This document shows, piece after piece, positions 32,609 to 41,135 of a stretch of 64,000 nt of DNA. Each line of letters starts with the position of its first letter. Within the stretch, counting starts at the first letter, position 1. This stretch comes from Desulfoluna spongiiphila (GTDB taxonomy: Bacteria > Desulfobacterota > Desulfobacteria > Desulfobacterales > Desulfolunaceae). Location: NCBI RefSeq assembly GCF_900101345.1, contig NZ_FMUX01000005.1, positions 62,001 through 126,000 on the forward strand, written 5' to 3'. The notes below the pieces were generated by a model that was not told the DNA's origin, did no database searches, and saw only the letters and a program-made list of their open reading frames with translations. A program made the position numbers and the translations under genes.

Positions 32609-33166
32609 TCAGAAGTCGATTCCCGGTTGGGGCTCGATGCCTTTTCTGTAGGCGTGTTTGAGCTCGCGGACTTCGCTTGCGGTGTCGGATCTGTCGATGA
32701 TTTCCGGGTGGGCGTCCCTGCCGGTGAGGACAAGGTGGAGAAGGGGAGGGCGGGTGTTGAGGAGGCCATGGACCTGCTCGAGGTCCACGAGGTTGAGGTG
32801 AAGGGCGTTGTTGATTTCGTCTAAAATAAGGAGATCAAACTGGCCGGAGTCCATTTTGTGATGGGCGAGGTTAATGGCTTCCTGGGCGTTTTTTCGGTGT
32901 TCGGCGTGGGAGTAGGGGTTGCCTTCGATGCCGCAGAATCCCTTGCCCGTGGCGGTCAGTTCCACCATGCCGTGGAGCTTTTTGACCCCGTCCCATTCAC
33001 CGGAGTACAGGTCCCCTTTCATAAACTGGATGATGCAGACCTTCAGGCCATGGCCCACGGCCCTTAGCGCCATGCCCATGGCGCTGGTGGTCTTTCCTTT
33101 GCCGTATCCGGTGATGACGACGACGAGGCCGCGCTTCTCTTTGGGAACGAATGTTTTGATTTCCAT
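32609..33166 (-). CDS. cobO: Corrinoid adenosyltransferase (BtuR/CobO type)
   Basis: A 185-residue P-loop ATP:co(I)rrinoid adenosyltransferase. Walker A variant VVITGYGKGKTTSAMGMALRA, then VCIIQFMKG, LLILDEINNALHLNLV and the closing HLVLTGRDAHPEIIDRSDTASEV match the family. It makes adenosylcobamide, needed by B12-dependent mutases, and belongs with the corrinoid chemistry suggested by the RACo-like and MetFV genes. It is monocistronic by position, and no cobalamin riboswitch core was found upstream. Confidence 0.93.
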   Translation of the reverse strand: MEIKTFVPKEKRGLVVVITGYGKGKTTSAMGMALRAVGHGLKVCIIQFMKGDLYSGEWDGVKKLHGMVELTATGKGFCGIEGNPYSHAEHRKNAQEAINLAHHKMDSGQFDLLILDEINNALHLNLVDLEQVHGLLNTRPPLLHLVLTGRDAHPEIIDRSDTASEVRELKHAYRKGIEPQPGIDF

Positions 33167-33328
33167 GGGTAGCGTCCTGATGGCATGACAAAAAAGGAAA
33201 GCAACTGTTCAGCTTATGCCTGCGGCGGCTAAGCGTTAAAAAAAAGTTTAATTAACGGGCCTTGATGGTTCTTCTTGAATGAGGTTTGAGACGCGACCTT
33301 CAAAAAAACGAGAAAGATCGGCCGAAAC

Positions 33329-33396
33329 GGAGCGCCGCACTCCGGTGCGGCTTTTTAGTCTGTCGTTACCTGTGCCGCAGAGGAGTGCGGCGCTCC
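33329..33396. repeat. Perfect 15-bp inverted repeat
   Basis: GGAGCGCCGCACTCC (33329-33343) and GGAGTGCGGCGCTCC (33382-33396) are exact reverse complements. The inner arms GTGCGGC / GCCGCA extend the structure, with T5 after the left inner arm. A stable cruciform/hairpin in the leader of the adenosyltransferase gene; it may be a REP-like element. Confidence 0.7.
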
Positions 33397-33454
33397 AGGG
33401 GACAAGGGTTTTAGGAGGGTGATGCAAATACGCCGATAGCCCAAACGATGATCA

Positions 33455-33509
33455 AAGCGCATCTGCAACCTGCTTTCAAGGTGGCACACCTTGCCGCCGG
33501 AGGCTGCTT
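33455..33509 (-). repeat. Interspersed hairpin repeat, copy G (partial)
   Basis: AAGCGCATCTGCAACCTGCTTTC, hairpin CAAGGTG-GCA-CACCTTG and GCCGCCGGAGGC (33493-33504), with CTTTT after. It lies 3' of the response-regulator gene. A separate degenerate left end (TTCAGCTTATGCCTGCGGCG, near 33207-33231) resembles the start of copy H. Confidence 0.7.
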
Positions 33510-33598
33510 TTCAGGCAATACATTCTTTGAACATTCCACGGGCAAAGCCCCTTTAAAAATGGGGCCTGCCCGAGGAACCCGTTTTGGTCAAAGACATG

Positions 33599-33988
33599 TT
33601 ACAGCAGCAGCCGTTTGACACCTGCAACGATCTCTTCCGTGGAGTCGGGGCCTTTGGGGATATAGTCATCGGCCTCCATGGACCTGCCGTCGTAGTGGGA
33701 GTAGCGGGTGGAGCCCACGTGGTCGGCCACGGCGGTGAGCATGAGGATGGGGATGCCCTCATACTTTTCGCTGTTTTTCAGTTGGTCGCAGACAGCGTAG
33801 CCATCCATCTCCGGCATCATGACGTCAAGGACAATGGCGTCCGGGGGGTTGGCCTCCACCTTGGCAATGGCTTCGCTGCCGTTGTAGGCTACCTCGGTGA
33901 GGAACCCTTCTTTTTCGAGACGTTTTTTGATGACGAGGGTCATGTCGGGCTCATCATCCACCACAAGGACACGTTTCTTTTCAGTCAT
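33599..33988 (-). CDS. Single-domain response regulator
   Basis: A 129-residue receiver domain without output domain. VLVVDDEPD supplies the acidic pair, IVLDVMMPEMDGY carries the phospho-accepting Asp (about residue 55), and ILMLTAVAD the Thr switch. A loop of about 18 residues (HVGSTRYSHYDGRSMEADDY) precedes the conserved Lys in IPKGP, longer than in CheY. ATG33988 has AAGGAGG. It follows metF by 224 bp on the same strand; no kinase is adjacent, so its partner is unknown. Confidence 0.9.
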   Translation of the reverse strand: MTEKKRVLVVDDEPDMTLVIKKRLEKEGFLTEVAYNGSEAIAKVEANPPDAIVLDVMMPEMDGYAVCDQLKNSEKYEGIPILMLTAVADHVGSTRYSHYDGRSMEADDYIPKGPDSTEEIVAGVKRLLL

Positions 33989-34212
33989 GGCAACCTCCTT
34001 CTTCGGCATGGGTTGATGGCTCAGGCACGGTCCGTGATCCGTCGGGGCGACCGAGTCCGGCAGTGCCTTCCCGGGCGGGTTTCCGCCCGGGGCAGGGTGT
34101 GGGGTATGGGGTGCAAGGGCTTTCCTTGCTGTCATTCCGGCGTTGTCGGGCATGGGCCGAGGTGGGCGTGTTCCTTCACTTCGGCTGTTGGGCGCATGGC
34201 TTGAGTTCAGGG

Positions 34213-35193
34213 TCAGCGTGCTGCCGCTGCAGCAGGCGTCGGGGCCGGTTCCTCAAGTTCTGGTCTGGGGTAGAGGCCCGCCCGCTCAACGATTTCCGGA
34301 ACCTTCTCCTCCCACTCAATGGCCATGATGTGGAACCCGGAGACCCCTTCCACCTCTTTGAGGCGCTCAATGGTCTCCAGGCAGATGGCGATGCCTTCGT
34401 CGGCCTGCTTCTCTTTGGGGGTATCGCTCATGCGTTTTACCAGCTCTTCGGGAACGTCGATGCCAGGGACGCGGCTTCGCATGTATTTTGCCATGCCCGC
34501 GGTCTTGAAGGGTGTGACCCCTGCAAGGATGTAGGTTTGTTCGTGGAGGCCGCGATCCCGGACCCCTTTCATCCATGTCTCGAATTTATCCATGTTGTAG
34601 ATGCACTGGGTCTGGATAAATTCGGCCCCGGCGGCAATTTTCTTGGCCAGGCGGGGGACCCGGATTTCAAAGGGGTCGGCAAAGGGGTTGGCCGCCGCCC
34701 CGATGAACATTGCCGGAGGCTGGCTGATGGCATCTCCTCCGATGAAGGTGCCTTCGTCACGCATTTGCCTGACCACCTGGAGAAGCTGCATGGAGTCCAG
34801 GTCGTGGACATTCTGGCCGGTTTTGCAATCTCCGAAGCTCTGGTGGTCCCCGGTGAGGCAGAGGATGTTGTTGATATCAAAGGAGGCGGCACCCAGAATA
34901 TCGCTCTGCAGGGCGATGCGGTTCTTGTCCCGGGTGACCATCTGGAGCACCGGTTCCAGGCCCGCCTGTTTCAGGCGGATGGAGGCGGCCAGGCTGCAGA
35001 GCCGGGTCATGGAGGTCTGGTTGTCCGTGACGTTCACCACATCGACGTAGCCTTTGAGAAGGGCACCTTTTTTTTCCAGTACGTTGCCGTCGGTGCCGCG
35101 GGGAGGCCCGCATTCGGAGGTGACGGCCAGGTGCCCCTCGGCCAGGATCTGTTCAAGGCGGCTTGCGGTGCGCGGGGTTCGTTTTGGTCTCAT
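34213..35193 (-). CDS. metF: Methylenetetrahydrofolate reductase MetF
   Basis: A 326-residue TIM-barrel flavoprotein: VTSECGPPRGTD (start of the barrel), VDVVNVTDNQTSMTRLCSLA, NILCLTGDHQSFGD with the FAD-site Asp-His pair, and FIQTQCIYNMDKFETWM. It reduces 5,10-methylene-THF to methyl-THF in the methyl branch of the Wood-Ljungdahl pathway. The Ala/Pro-rich C-terminus (PAPTPAAAAAR) is a low-complexity tail. Its start overlaps the metV stop, so the two are coupled, as in acetogen MetFV. Electrons should come through MetV and the Hdr/MvhD proteins encoded upstream. Confidence 0.93.
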   Translation of the reverse strand: MRPKRTPRTASRLEQILAEGHLAVTSECGPPRGTDGNVLEKKGALLKGYVDVVNVTDNQTSMTRLCSLAASIRLKQAGLEPVLQMVTRDKNRIALQSDILGAASFDINNILCLTGDHQSFGDCKTGQNVHDLDSMQLLQVVRQMRDEGTFIGGDAISQPPAMFIGAAANPFADPFEIRVPRLAKKIAAGAEFIQTQCIYNMDKFETWMKGVRDRGLHEQTYILAGVTPFKTAGMAKYMRSRVPGIDVPEELVKRMSDTPKEKQADEGIAICLETIERLKEVEGVSGFHIMAIEWEEKVPEIVERAGLYPRPELEEPAPTPAAAAAR

Positions 35194-35858
35194 TGTTTCA
35201 AATCCTCCTGTTCCAGGGTTCTCGGACCGCCGGCCCGGTCTTTGGACCAGTCCTGGATGGGGGAGAGCTCTTCATAGCGGTCCATCTGGTTCAGCTCCTT
35301 GAGGCGGTCAACGATGAGCTGCCAGGCGCATGGGGTGTCCTTGTTGATTTCGCAGCGCCCGTCCACCGAGCCGCCGCAGGGGCCGTTGAGCACCCGCTTG
35401 GCGCATCGGGACATGGGGCAGATGCCGCCGGTGCGGCCCAGCACGCAGCTTCCGCAGGCCTGGCACCTTTCCGAGAAGATCCCTTCAGTTTCCACTCCCC
35501 CGAGGAAGGTGGTGTTCAGGGCGGGAAAGACCGGCTTGTCCTTCCAGAAGGCGGCGATGAACTGCACGCCGATGCCGCAGGCCGTGGAGAGCACGGCGTC
35601 GGACTCGGCAATGGCTCCGTGCACCGGGGCAAAAAACTCCTCTTCGCACTGTCGCTCGATGCCCCCTTCGGTGATGTCCATGGTCATCCCTTCTTGTGTT
35701 GCCTTCATGCGGAGCAGTGAAGCGATGATCCCCGCCTCTTTGCTCCCGCCCTCATGACAGACCGCCACACAGGTGTTGCAGCCCAGAACGAGAAGGCGTT
35801 TTCGGTCCTTGACCATCTCCCAGATCTCTTCCAACGGTTTTTGCTGTCCGACGATCAT
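35190..35858 (-). CDS. metV: MetV, zinc/Fe-S partner of methylene-THF reductase
   Basis: A 222-residue protein of the MetV family (methylene-THF reductase C-terminal domain family). Cysteine-rich features: LVLGCNTCVAVCHEGGSKE, CGIGVQF, RCQACGSCVLGRTGGICPMSRCAKRVLNGPCGG and DGRCEINKDTPCAW. In acetogens MetV binds metal centres and forms MetFV with MetF. The ATG overlaps the mvhD stop codon (ATGA) and its own stop overlaps metF, so mvhD-metV-metF are tightly coupled. Confidence 0.92.
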   Translation of the reverse strand: MIVGQQKPLEEIWEMVKDRKRLLVLGCNTCVAVCHEGGSKEAGIIASLLRMKATQEGMTMDITEGGIERQCEEEFFAPVHGAIAESDAVLSTACGIGVQFIAAFWKDKPVFPALNTTFLGGVETEGIFSERCQACGSCVLGRTGGICPMSRCAKRVLNGPCGGSVDGRCEINKDTPCAWQLIVDRLKELNQMDRYEELSPIQDWSKDRAGGPRTLEQEDLKQ

Positions 35859-36331
35859 CGTTTGTCTCCTTGATGGGGTTCTCCGAAGGGCGACGGCCCG
35901 AGCTCGCGAATGGTTTCCGTGAAGTCACGGCAGATCTCCGCCCACCGGGGTCCCATGGCGGCAGAGAGGTTGAACATTTCAACGCGTTCCGGCTCCAGCC
36001 CCACCTGGGCGATGAGGTGCTTGAGTCGGACGACGCGTTTGGCTGCATTTGTATTTCCCTCCAGGAAATGGCATTGGCCCTCGAGTCAACCCGCCACGAA
36101 GATACCGTCAAAGCCCCTTTCAAAGGCCCGGAGCACGTAGCCGTGGTCCAGCTTTCCCGTGCAGGGCAACCGGATGGTTTTCACGCTGGTGGGGTAGGAG
36201 AGACGCATCACCCCGGCCAGGTCGGCCGCTGCAAAGGCACAGTAATGGCAGGCAAAGGCAAGGATCTTCGGCTGCCATGCCGGGGCCGCGCCATGCTCTT
36301 CGGTCTCCATTTGTTTCACCAAATCTGCCAT
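35855..36331 (-). CDS. mvhD: MvhD-type electron-transfer subunit, probable selenoprotein (UGA = Sec82)
   Basis: A 158-codon gene read through an in-frame TGA at 36088-36086. N-terminal part: ILAFACHYCAFAAADLAGVMRL and VKTIRLPCTGKLDHGYVLRAFERGFDGIFVAG; after the TGA: LEGQCHFLEGNTNAAKRVV and a normal C-terminus ending at TGA 35857-35855. MvhD/VhuD proteins have VxGC(x)4-CHxxEGN here, so the UGA replaces the conserved Cys, the pattern of known VhuD selenoproteins. A small hairpin sits at the right distance after the UGA. ATG36331 follows GGAGG. It should bind [2Fe-2S] and pass electrons to HdrA, encoded upstream. Confidence 0.88.
36053..36069 (-). promoter_or_regulatory. Candidate bacterial SECIS hairpin
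   Basis: Read on the minus strand, ATTTCC-TGGAG-GGAAAT forms a 6-bp perfect stem with a G-containing 5-nt loop, beginning 17 nt after the UGA. This spacing fits SelB-recognised bacterial SECIS elements, which lie inside the reading frame. The stem is short, so folding should be checked. Confidence 0.5.
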
Positions 36332-36349
36332 GGGTCCTCCATATGAGGG

Positions 36350-36377
36350 AAAAAAGAAAATCGCCTCCACCGGAGGC
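36350..36377 (-). terminator. Terminator-like hairpin between hdrA and mvhD
   Basis: On the minus strand GCCTCC-GGT-GGAGGC is followed by GATTTTCTTTTTT. Placed inside an operon it could lower expression of the selenoprotein and MetFV genes relative to hdrCBA, or merely be a stable intercistronic stem. Confidence 0.55.
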
Positions 36378-36396
36378 ATGCTTTTGTCTGTTTTAT

Positions 36397-39300
36397 TTAC
36401 TGCTCACCATTCACCATTTTTCCCGGTGCAGCCGCATCAATCATGGCGGCAATCTGGTCATCTTTAAAGCTGTTGACCTGGAAGGCCTTGGCCGGGCAGA
36501 CCCCGGCGCAGATGCCGCAGCCCACGCATTTGACCTCGTTGTGGCTCACCTTGCCGTCGGTGTCGATGAAGGGAGCGCCGTAGGGGCAGTTGCGGACACA
36601 GGCGAGGCAGCTCATGCAGAGCTCCCGGTTGTGTTTGGCCACGGCCCCGGAGACGGCCAGCTCTTTCTTGGAGAGGAGAACGCCCGCCCGGCCTGCGGCG
36701 GAGAGGGCCTGACTGATGGTCTCATCGAGGTTTTTCGGGGCGTGGGCCAGGCCCGCCACGTAGTAGCCCTCGCTGGGGAAGTCCACGGGCTTGAGCTTGA
36801 CATGGGCCTCTAAGAGAAACCCGTCGCTGTTGGTGGTGAGTTTATACTTTTTGGCCATCTCCCCGGTGGCAGGGTGGGGGTTCAACCCGGCGGCGAGGAT
36901 GAGGCGCTGAACGACAAAGCGAATGGGAAAGCCTGCCATCTCGTCGTTGAGGCGGACCTCGATGCCGGCCGGTAACGGGGTGAGCTCTGGCATGTTCTCA
37001 AGGCTGTAGTGCACAAAAAGGACCCCTAAGTCCCGGGCCTCGGCGTAAAGCATCTCCCGCATGCCGTAGGTGCGCATTTCCCGGTAGAGGATGGTGACAT
37101 GGGCCTTTGGGTTGGCTTTTTTGATGGCCACGGCATGTTTGACGGACTCCTGGCAGCAGATGCGGGAGCAGTAGTTGCGGGGTTCACAACGGGACTCTGC
37201 GCACTGGATGAAGAGAAACTGTTCGTGATCTTCCGGGGGGTGCTCGGCAAGGGAGGTTTCGATGTCCCTTAAGATTATGGCCCGTGGGTCTTCTCCGTAC
37301 AAAAAGGAGGTGGGCTCGTGCCAGGTGCCGCCGGTGGCCATGACCACGGCACCGTGCTCGACGGTGGAGCCGTCGGTGAGGGTGGTGGTGAAATTGCCCA
37401 CGTAGCCTTCGCTGGTCTCCACTTCGGTGGCGGCGTGCACGGTGATCCGTTCGTGGATCGCCACCTGTTCCAGGCGTTCCCTTAGAAAATCGGCCACATC
37501 ACCGCCGTCCCAGCTTGTCGATACCCCGGCCAGGAGCCCGCCGGGCTGCGTCTCTTTTTCCACCAGGTCCACCCCATATCCCTGGTCGGCAAGGGAGATG
37601 GCGCAGGTGAGGCCGGCTACGCCGCCACCCACCACAAGGGCCCGGGGGGTGACGGGAACGGAGGCGGTGGCAACGGGCATGAGGCGAAGGGATTTTTCGA
37701 TGCTCATGGAGACGAGCTCTTTGGCCTTCCGGGTGGCCTCTTCTCCCTGGCCCATATGGCACCAGGAGCACTGCTCCCGGATGTCGGCCAGCTCAAAGAG
37801 GTAGGGGTTGAGCCCTGCGGCCCTTATGGTTTCCCGGAAGAGGGGCTCGTGGGTGCGGGGGGTGCAGGAGGCCACCACCACCCGGTTCAGGCCCTTTTCG
37901 GCGATGCGTTGCCGGATGATCTCCTGGCTGTCCTGGGCGCAGGCGTAGACCAGGTCCTCGGCGTGGGCCACCCCTTCGATGTCCGAGGCGATCTCCGCCA
38001 CGGATTTTACATCCACGGTCTGGGCGATGTTGACGCCGCAGTGGCAGACAAAGACCCCGGCTCTGGGTTCGTCATCGGCAGAGACGGTCTCCGGGGGAAG
38101 GCTGCGGGTGGTGATCTCCGTGCCCCGGGCTTCGCTGAGAAGGGCCATGGCGGCGCCTGCCACGGCACTGCCCTGGGCCACGGTTTCCGGGATGTCCTTG
38201 GGGGACTGATAGCTTCCGGTGACGTACACTCCGGGGCGCGAGGAGGCAACAGGGCAAAAGCTGCTGGTTTTCGGAAAGAGCATGGTGTCTGTGTCGATGC
38301 CGAAGGTTTGGGCAAAGGCCGCGGCGTCTTTTCTGGGCTGAAGGCCTACGGAGAGGACCACCATGTCAAAGGATTCGGAGACCAGGGTGCCGTCGGGCCG
38401 TTCATAGCGCAGGGTGAGGTTGCCGTCTTCGGCGGTCTCCCGGACATCGGAGATCATGGCCCGGATGTAGCGTACCCCGTAGTCGGTTTTGGCCCGCTCA
38501 ATGTACCGGTCGAAGTCTTTGCCGAAGGCCCGCATGTCCATGTAAAAGATGGTGGGTTCCACGCTGCTGTCGTGTTCTTTGGCGATGACCGCCTGTTTGG
38601 TGGTGTACATGCAGCAGACCGAAGAGCACCAGGGGTTGCCGTTGTGGGGATCGCGTGATCCCACGCAATGGAGCCATGCGATTTTTTTCGGGTGGCTGCC
38701 GTCTGCGGGGCGGGTGATCTGGCCCTGGAAGGGACCGGAGGCCGAGAGGATCCGTTCAAACTGAAGGGAGGAGACCACATTGGGCCACCTGCCGTAGCCC
38801 AGCTCCTGATGGGCGGTGGGGTCGTGGCGGTCCAGGCCCGGTGCCAGGATTACGGCGCCGGCGTTTAAGGTGAACTCCTTGTCCGTGTCGTCAAAGAGGA
38901 TGGCCCCTGCGGTGCAGACCTTTTCACAGGCCCGGCACTTGCCCTTGGTGAGGTAGATGCACTGGGTGGGGTCGATGACCCGGGTGGAGGGGACGGCCTG
39001 GGAGAAGAGGGCATGGATGGCCTTGCGGTGGGTAAGGCCCTGCTCGAATTCCGACGGGACCTTTTTGGGACATTTCTCTTCGCAGCTGCCGCATCCCGTG
39101 CATTTGGCCGGGTCCACATACAGGGCCTTCTGGTGGATGACGGCAGTGAAGTTTCCGGGGCTGCCGTCGAGCCGGGTCACTTCGGAAAGGGGGTGGATTT
39201 CGATGTTGGGGTGACGGCCTACCTCCACCATTTTGGGGGAGATCATGCACATGGAGCAGTCCCCGGTGGGAAAGGTTTTGTCCAGCATGACCATGGTGCC

Positions 39301-39423
39301 GCCGATGGAGGATTCCCGCTGGATCATATGGACCTTAAAACCGCTGTCGGCGAGGTCAAGGGCCGCCTGCATGCCGCCGATGCCCCCTCCCACCACCAGT
39401 ACGGAGCCGCTTGTGTTCGTCAT
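36397..39423 (-). CDS. hdrA: Large HdrA-type flavin/Fe-S subunit of heterodisulfide reductase
   Basis: A 1008-residue fused double HdrA. The N-terminal half has a flavin fold (VLVVGGGIGGMQAALDLA), DCSMCMISPKM, a [4Fe-4S] motif at C108-C118 (CTGCGSCEEKC) and KCRACEKVC. The centre has VFVCHCGVNIAQTVDV and VASCTPRTHEPLFRE. A second flavin fold starts near residue 607 (ALVVGGGVAGLTCAISLA), and two ferredoxin motifs close the protein (CMSCLACVRNC, CVGCGICAGVC). HdrA is the flavin-bifurcating hub that links MvhD, HdrBC and, by context, MetFV. GGAGG precedes ATG39423. No in-frame UGA was seen. Confidence 0.93.
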   Translation of the reverse strand: MTNTSGSVLVVGGGIGGMQAALDLADSGFKVHMIQRESSIGGTMVMLDKTFPTGDCSMCMISPKMVEVGRHPNIEIHPLSEVTRLDGSPGNFTAVIHQKALYVDPAKCTGCGSCEEKCPKKVPSEFEQGLTHRKAIHALFSQAVPSTRVIDPTQCIYLTKGKCRACEKVCTAGAILFDDTDKEFTLNAGAVILAPGLDRHDPTAHQELGYGRWPNVVSSLQFERILSASGPFQGQITRPADGSHPKKIAWLHCVGSRDPHNGNPWCSSVCCMYTTKQAVIAKEHDSSVEPTIFYMDMRAFGKDFDRYIERAKTDYGVRYIRAMISDVRETAEDGNLTLRYERPDGTLVSESFDMVVLSVGLQPRKDAAAFAQTFGIDTDTMLFPKTSSFCPVASSRPGVYVTGSYQSPKDIPETVAQGSAVAGAAMALLSEARGTEITTRSLPPETVSADDEPRAGVFVCHCGVNIAQTVDVKSVAEIASDIEGVAHAEDLVYACAQDSQEIIRQRIAEKGLNRVVVASCTPRTHEPLFRETIRAAGLNPYLFELADIREQCSWCHMGQGEEATRKAKELVSMSIEKSLRLMPVATASVPVTPRALVVGGGVAGLTCAISLADQGYGVDLVEKETQPGGLLAGVSTSWDGGDVADFLRERLEQVAIHERITVHAATEVETSEGYVGNFTTTLTDGSTVEHGAVVMATGGTWHEPTSFLYGEDPRAIILRDIETSLAEHPPEDHEQFLFIQCAESRCEPRNYCSRICCQESVKHAVAIKKANPKAHVTILYREMRTYGMREMLYAEARDLGVLFVHYSLENMPELTPLPAGIEVRLNDEMAGFPIRFVVQRLILAAGLNPHPATGEMAKKYKLTTNSDGFLLEAHVKLKPVDFPSEGYYVAGLAHAPKNLDETISQALSAAGRAGVLLSKKELAVSGAVAKHNRELCMSCLACVRNCPYGAPFIDTDGKVSHNEVKCVGCGICAGVCPAKAFQVNSFKDDQIAAMIDAAAPGKMVNGEQ

Positions 39424-39559
39424 GGATGCCTCCCTGTCATGGATGACCCGGTGCGTGTGAGGCCAGGGCCGGGTCGGTGCGATGTCTGAGGTGTTGTTGT
39501 CGAAGTCGGTTGAGTGACCGTGTCCCGCAGTGTCTATGGCTCGGGCGAAGTTTCGGGTG

Positions 39560-40450
39560 TCAGCTCGTTCGGGTCTCTTCCAGGATACCGGTATCGTTGA
39601 TCAGGCCGGTGACGTCGATGAAGTGCTGTTTCATGTTGAGGGAGTCCATGGGCAGCCCCAGGGCCAGGCCCGCAAGCTCGGTGATGAAGTAAACGGGCAG
39701 GCGCTCGTAAATGCCGTGGGCGTTGCAGAAACGCTCCTGGTAGGCATCCAGGTTGAGCTGGCACATGGGGCAGGTGGTGACGATGCAGTTGGCCTTGCGG
39801 GCCAGGGCGTCCCGCATGATCTTGGCCATGAGGGCCAGGGCCGTGTCCGGGTCGTTGATGGCCGCCGAAGCGCCGCAGCATGCGGTTTTGTAGCTCCAGT
39901 CCATGGTGTCTCCCCCGAAGAACTCCACCAGGGTTTCCATTCCTCTGGGGTTCTCCACGTCATCGGGGACGGGCACGTCGTAGGCAAAGCGGGTCATGCA
40001 GCCGTAGTAACAGGCGGCCTTGATGCCGTGCAAGGGGTGCACCACCTTCTCTTTGACCCCGGGATCTGCCGTGGCCTTCAGCAGGACATCCAGGATGGTG
40101 AGCAGCTTAAGGGAGTTGTCGACTTTGCGGGTGAGGTCTCGGTTGATTTCAGACAGAAGGGCGGGGTCCTGCTTTAACCGGACCTGGCTCATGAGCAGGC
40201 TGGAGTAACAGCCCGAACAGGGAACCACCATCTCATCAAAGCCGGAGGTCTCGGCAATGCCCAGGTTCCGGGCGGGAAGGGCCACGGCGAGGAAATCGTC
40301 GAATTTTCCTGCGGAGGTAGCCCCGCAGCAGCTCCAGTCGGAGATTTCGGTGAGCTTGATGCCCAGGGTGGAGAAGACGAGACGGGTCTGGTGGTCGTAG
40401 AATTGCGATGACTGGTGCAGGGAACATCCGGGGTAGTATGCCAGCTCCAT
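39560..40450 (-). CDS. hdrB: HdrB-type subunit with two CCG domains
   Basis: A 296-residue protein with both Cys-rich CCG motifs: WSCCGATSAGKF...VPCSGCYSS, and KTACCGASAAIN...TTCPMCQLN. In HdrB these bind the unusual non-cubane [4Fe-4S] clusters where disulfide-type chemistry or its substitute happens. MELAYYPGCSLHQSS is the usual N-terminus. ATG40450 follows GGAGG. In a non-methanogen the acceptor is not heterodisulfide; here MetFV is the natural candidate. Confidence 0.93.
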   Translation of the reverse strand: MELAYYPGCSLHQSSQFYDHQTRLVFSTLGIKLTEISDWSCCGATSAGKFDDFLAVALPARNLGIAETSGFDEMVVPCSGCYSSLLMSQVRLKQDPALLSEINRDLTRKVDNSLKLLTILDVLLKATADPGVKEKVVHPLHGIKAACYYGCMTRFAYDVPVPDDVENPRGMETLVEFFGGDTMDWSYKTACCGASAAINDPDTALALMAKIMRDALARKANCIVTTCPMCQLNLDAYQERFCNAHGIYERLPVYFITELAGLALGLPMDSLNMKQHFIDVTGLINDTGILEETRTS

Positions 40451-40505
40451 GGGTTCCTCCGGTTGAAGGTTGTGGGGTGTCCGTGTCGAGTCGGCGTGCA
40501 GATCC

Positions 40506-41135
40506 TTACCGGGGCAGCGTTGGGGGGCGGCCCTTTTTTTTCTTTTCCATGGCGAGCTTGTAAAAGGAGCGGACTTCGTTGCGTCCTTTTGCCGTCTGGA
40601 GCTTGAGGTGGAGACGGCGCTGTTTCAGCATGGCGCCCATGAGGAGGGTCTGCTGGCGGACCTCTTTCCAGACGGCCTTGAAGTTGAGGCTGACGAGGTT
40701 TTTGGCCATGTGCTTCATTTCGTAGGCACCCATGAACTGAATTTCGTTGACCCGGCCCCATCGGGTGCAGCCGGTGACAAAGGAGTCATGGAAATAGGCG
40801 ATGGTGGGGCTCATGGGGACGAGGTTGTCTTCACGGCTCATTTTCTTAAGGGTCTCGGTGACCCGTCCTGCCTGGATATCGTTGGGGCAGCGGGTGCCGC
40901 AGGTGTAGCAGGAGACGCATTGCCAGACCAGGGCGTTTTCAAGGGCGGCCTTTCTGTTGCCGGTGATGACCATGCGGATAAGCCGGTCCGGGGTAAAGCC
41001 GATCTCTTCCCCTACGGTGCACCCGGATGCGCAGCGCCGGCATTGATAGCAGGCGAAAATATTCTGGTTGGAACGTTCCATCACCTCAACGGCAAACTGC
41101 CGTGCCTCTTTCGGATCGTAAGTCCAGACATCCAT
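40506..41135 (-). CDS. hdrC: HdrC-type ferredoxin subunit
   Basis: A 209-residue protein with two [4Fe-4S] motifs: FACYQCRRCASGCTVGEE and QCVSCYTCGTRCPNDI, both C-x2-C-x2-C-x3-C. These wire HdrA to HdrB. The C-terminal 80 residues are basic and helical, ending in KKKKGRPPTLPR. First gene of the operon; ATG41135 follows AAGGAGG. Confidence 0.92.
   Translation of the reverse strand: MDVWTYDPKEARQFAVEVMERSNQNIFACYQCRRCASGCTVGEEIGFTPDRLIRMVITGNRKAALENALVWQCVSCYTCGTRCPNDIQAGRVTETLKKMSREDNLVPMSPTIAYFHDSFVTGCTRWGRVNEIQFMGAYEMKHMAKNLVSLNFKAVWKEVRQQTLLMGAMLKQRRLHLKLQTAKGRNEVRSFYKLAMEKKKKGRPPTLPR

Noticed and set aside
33167..33598. Cobalamin riboswitch before the adenosyltransferase
   Set aside because: No B12-box-like conserved core on the minus strand; the interval holds repeats.
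36397..39423. Selenocysteine codon in HdrA
   Set aside because: The whole frame is open without TGA and the expected cysteines are present.
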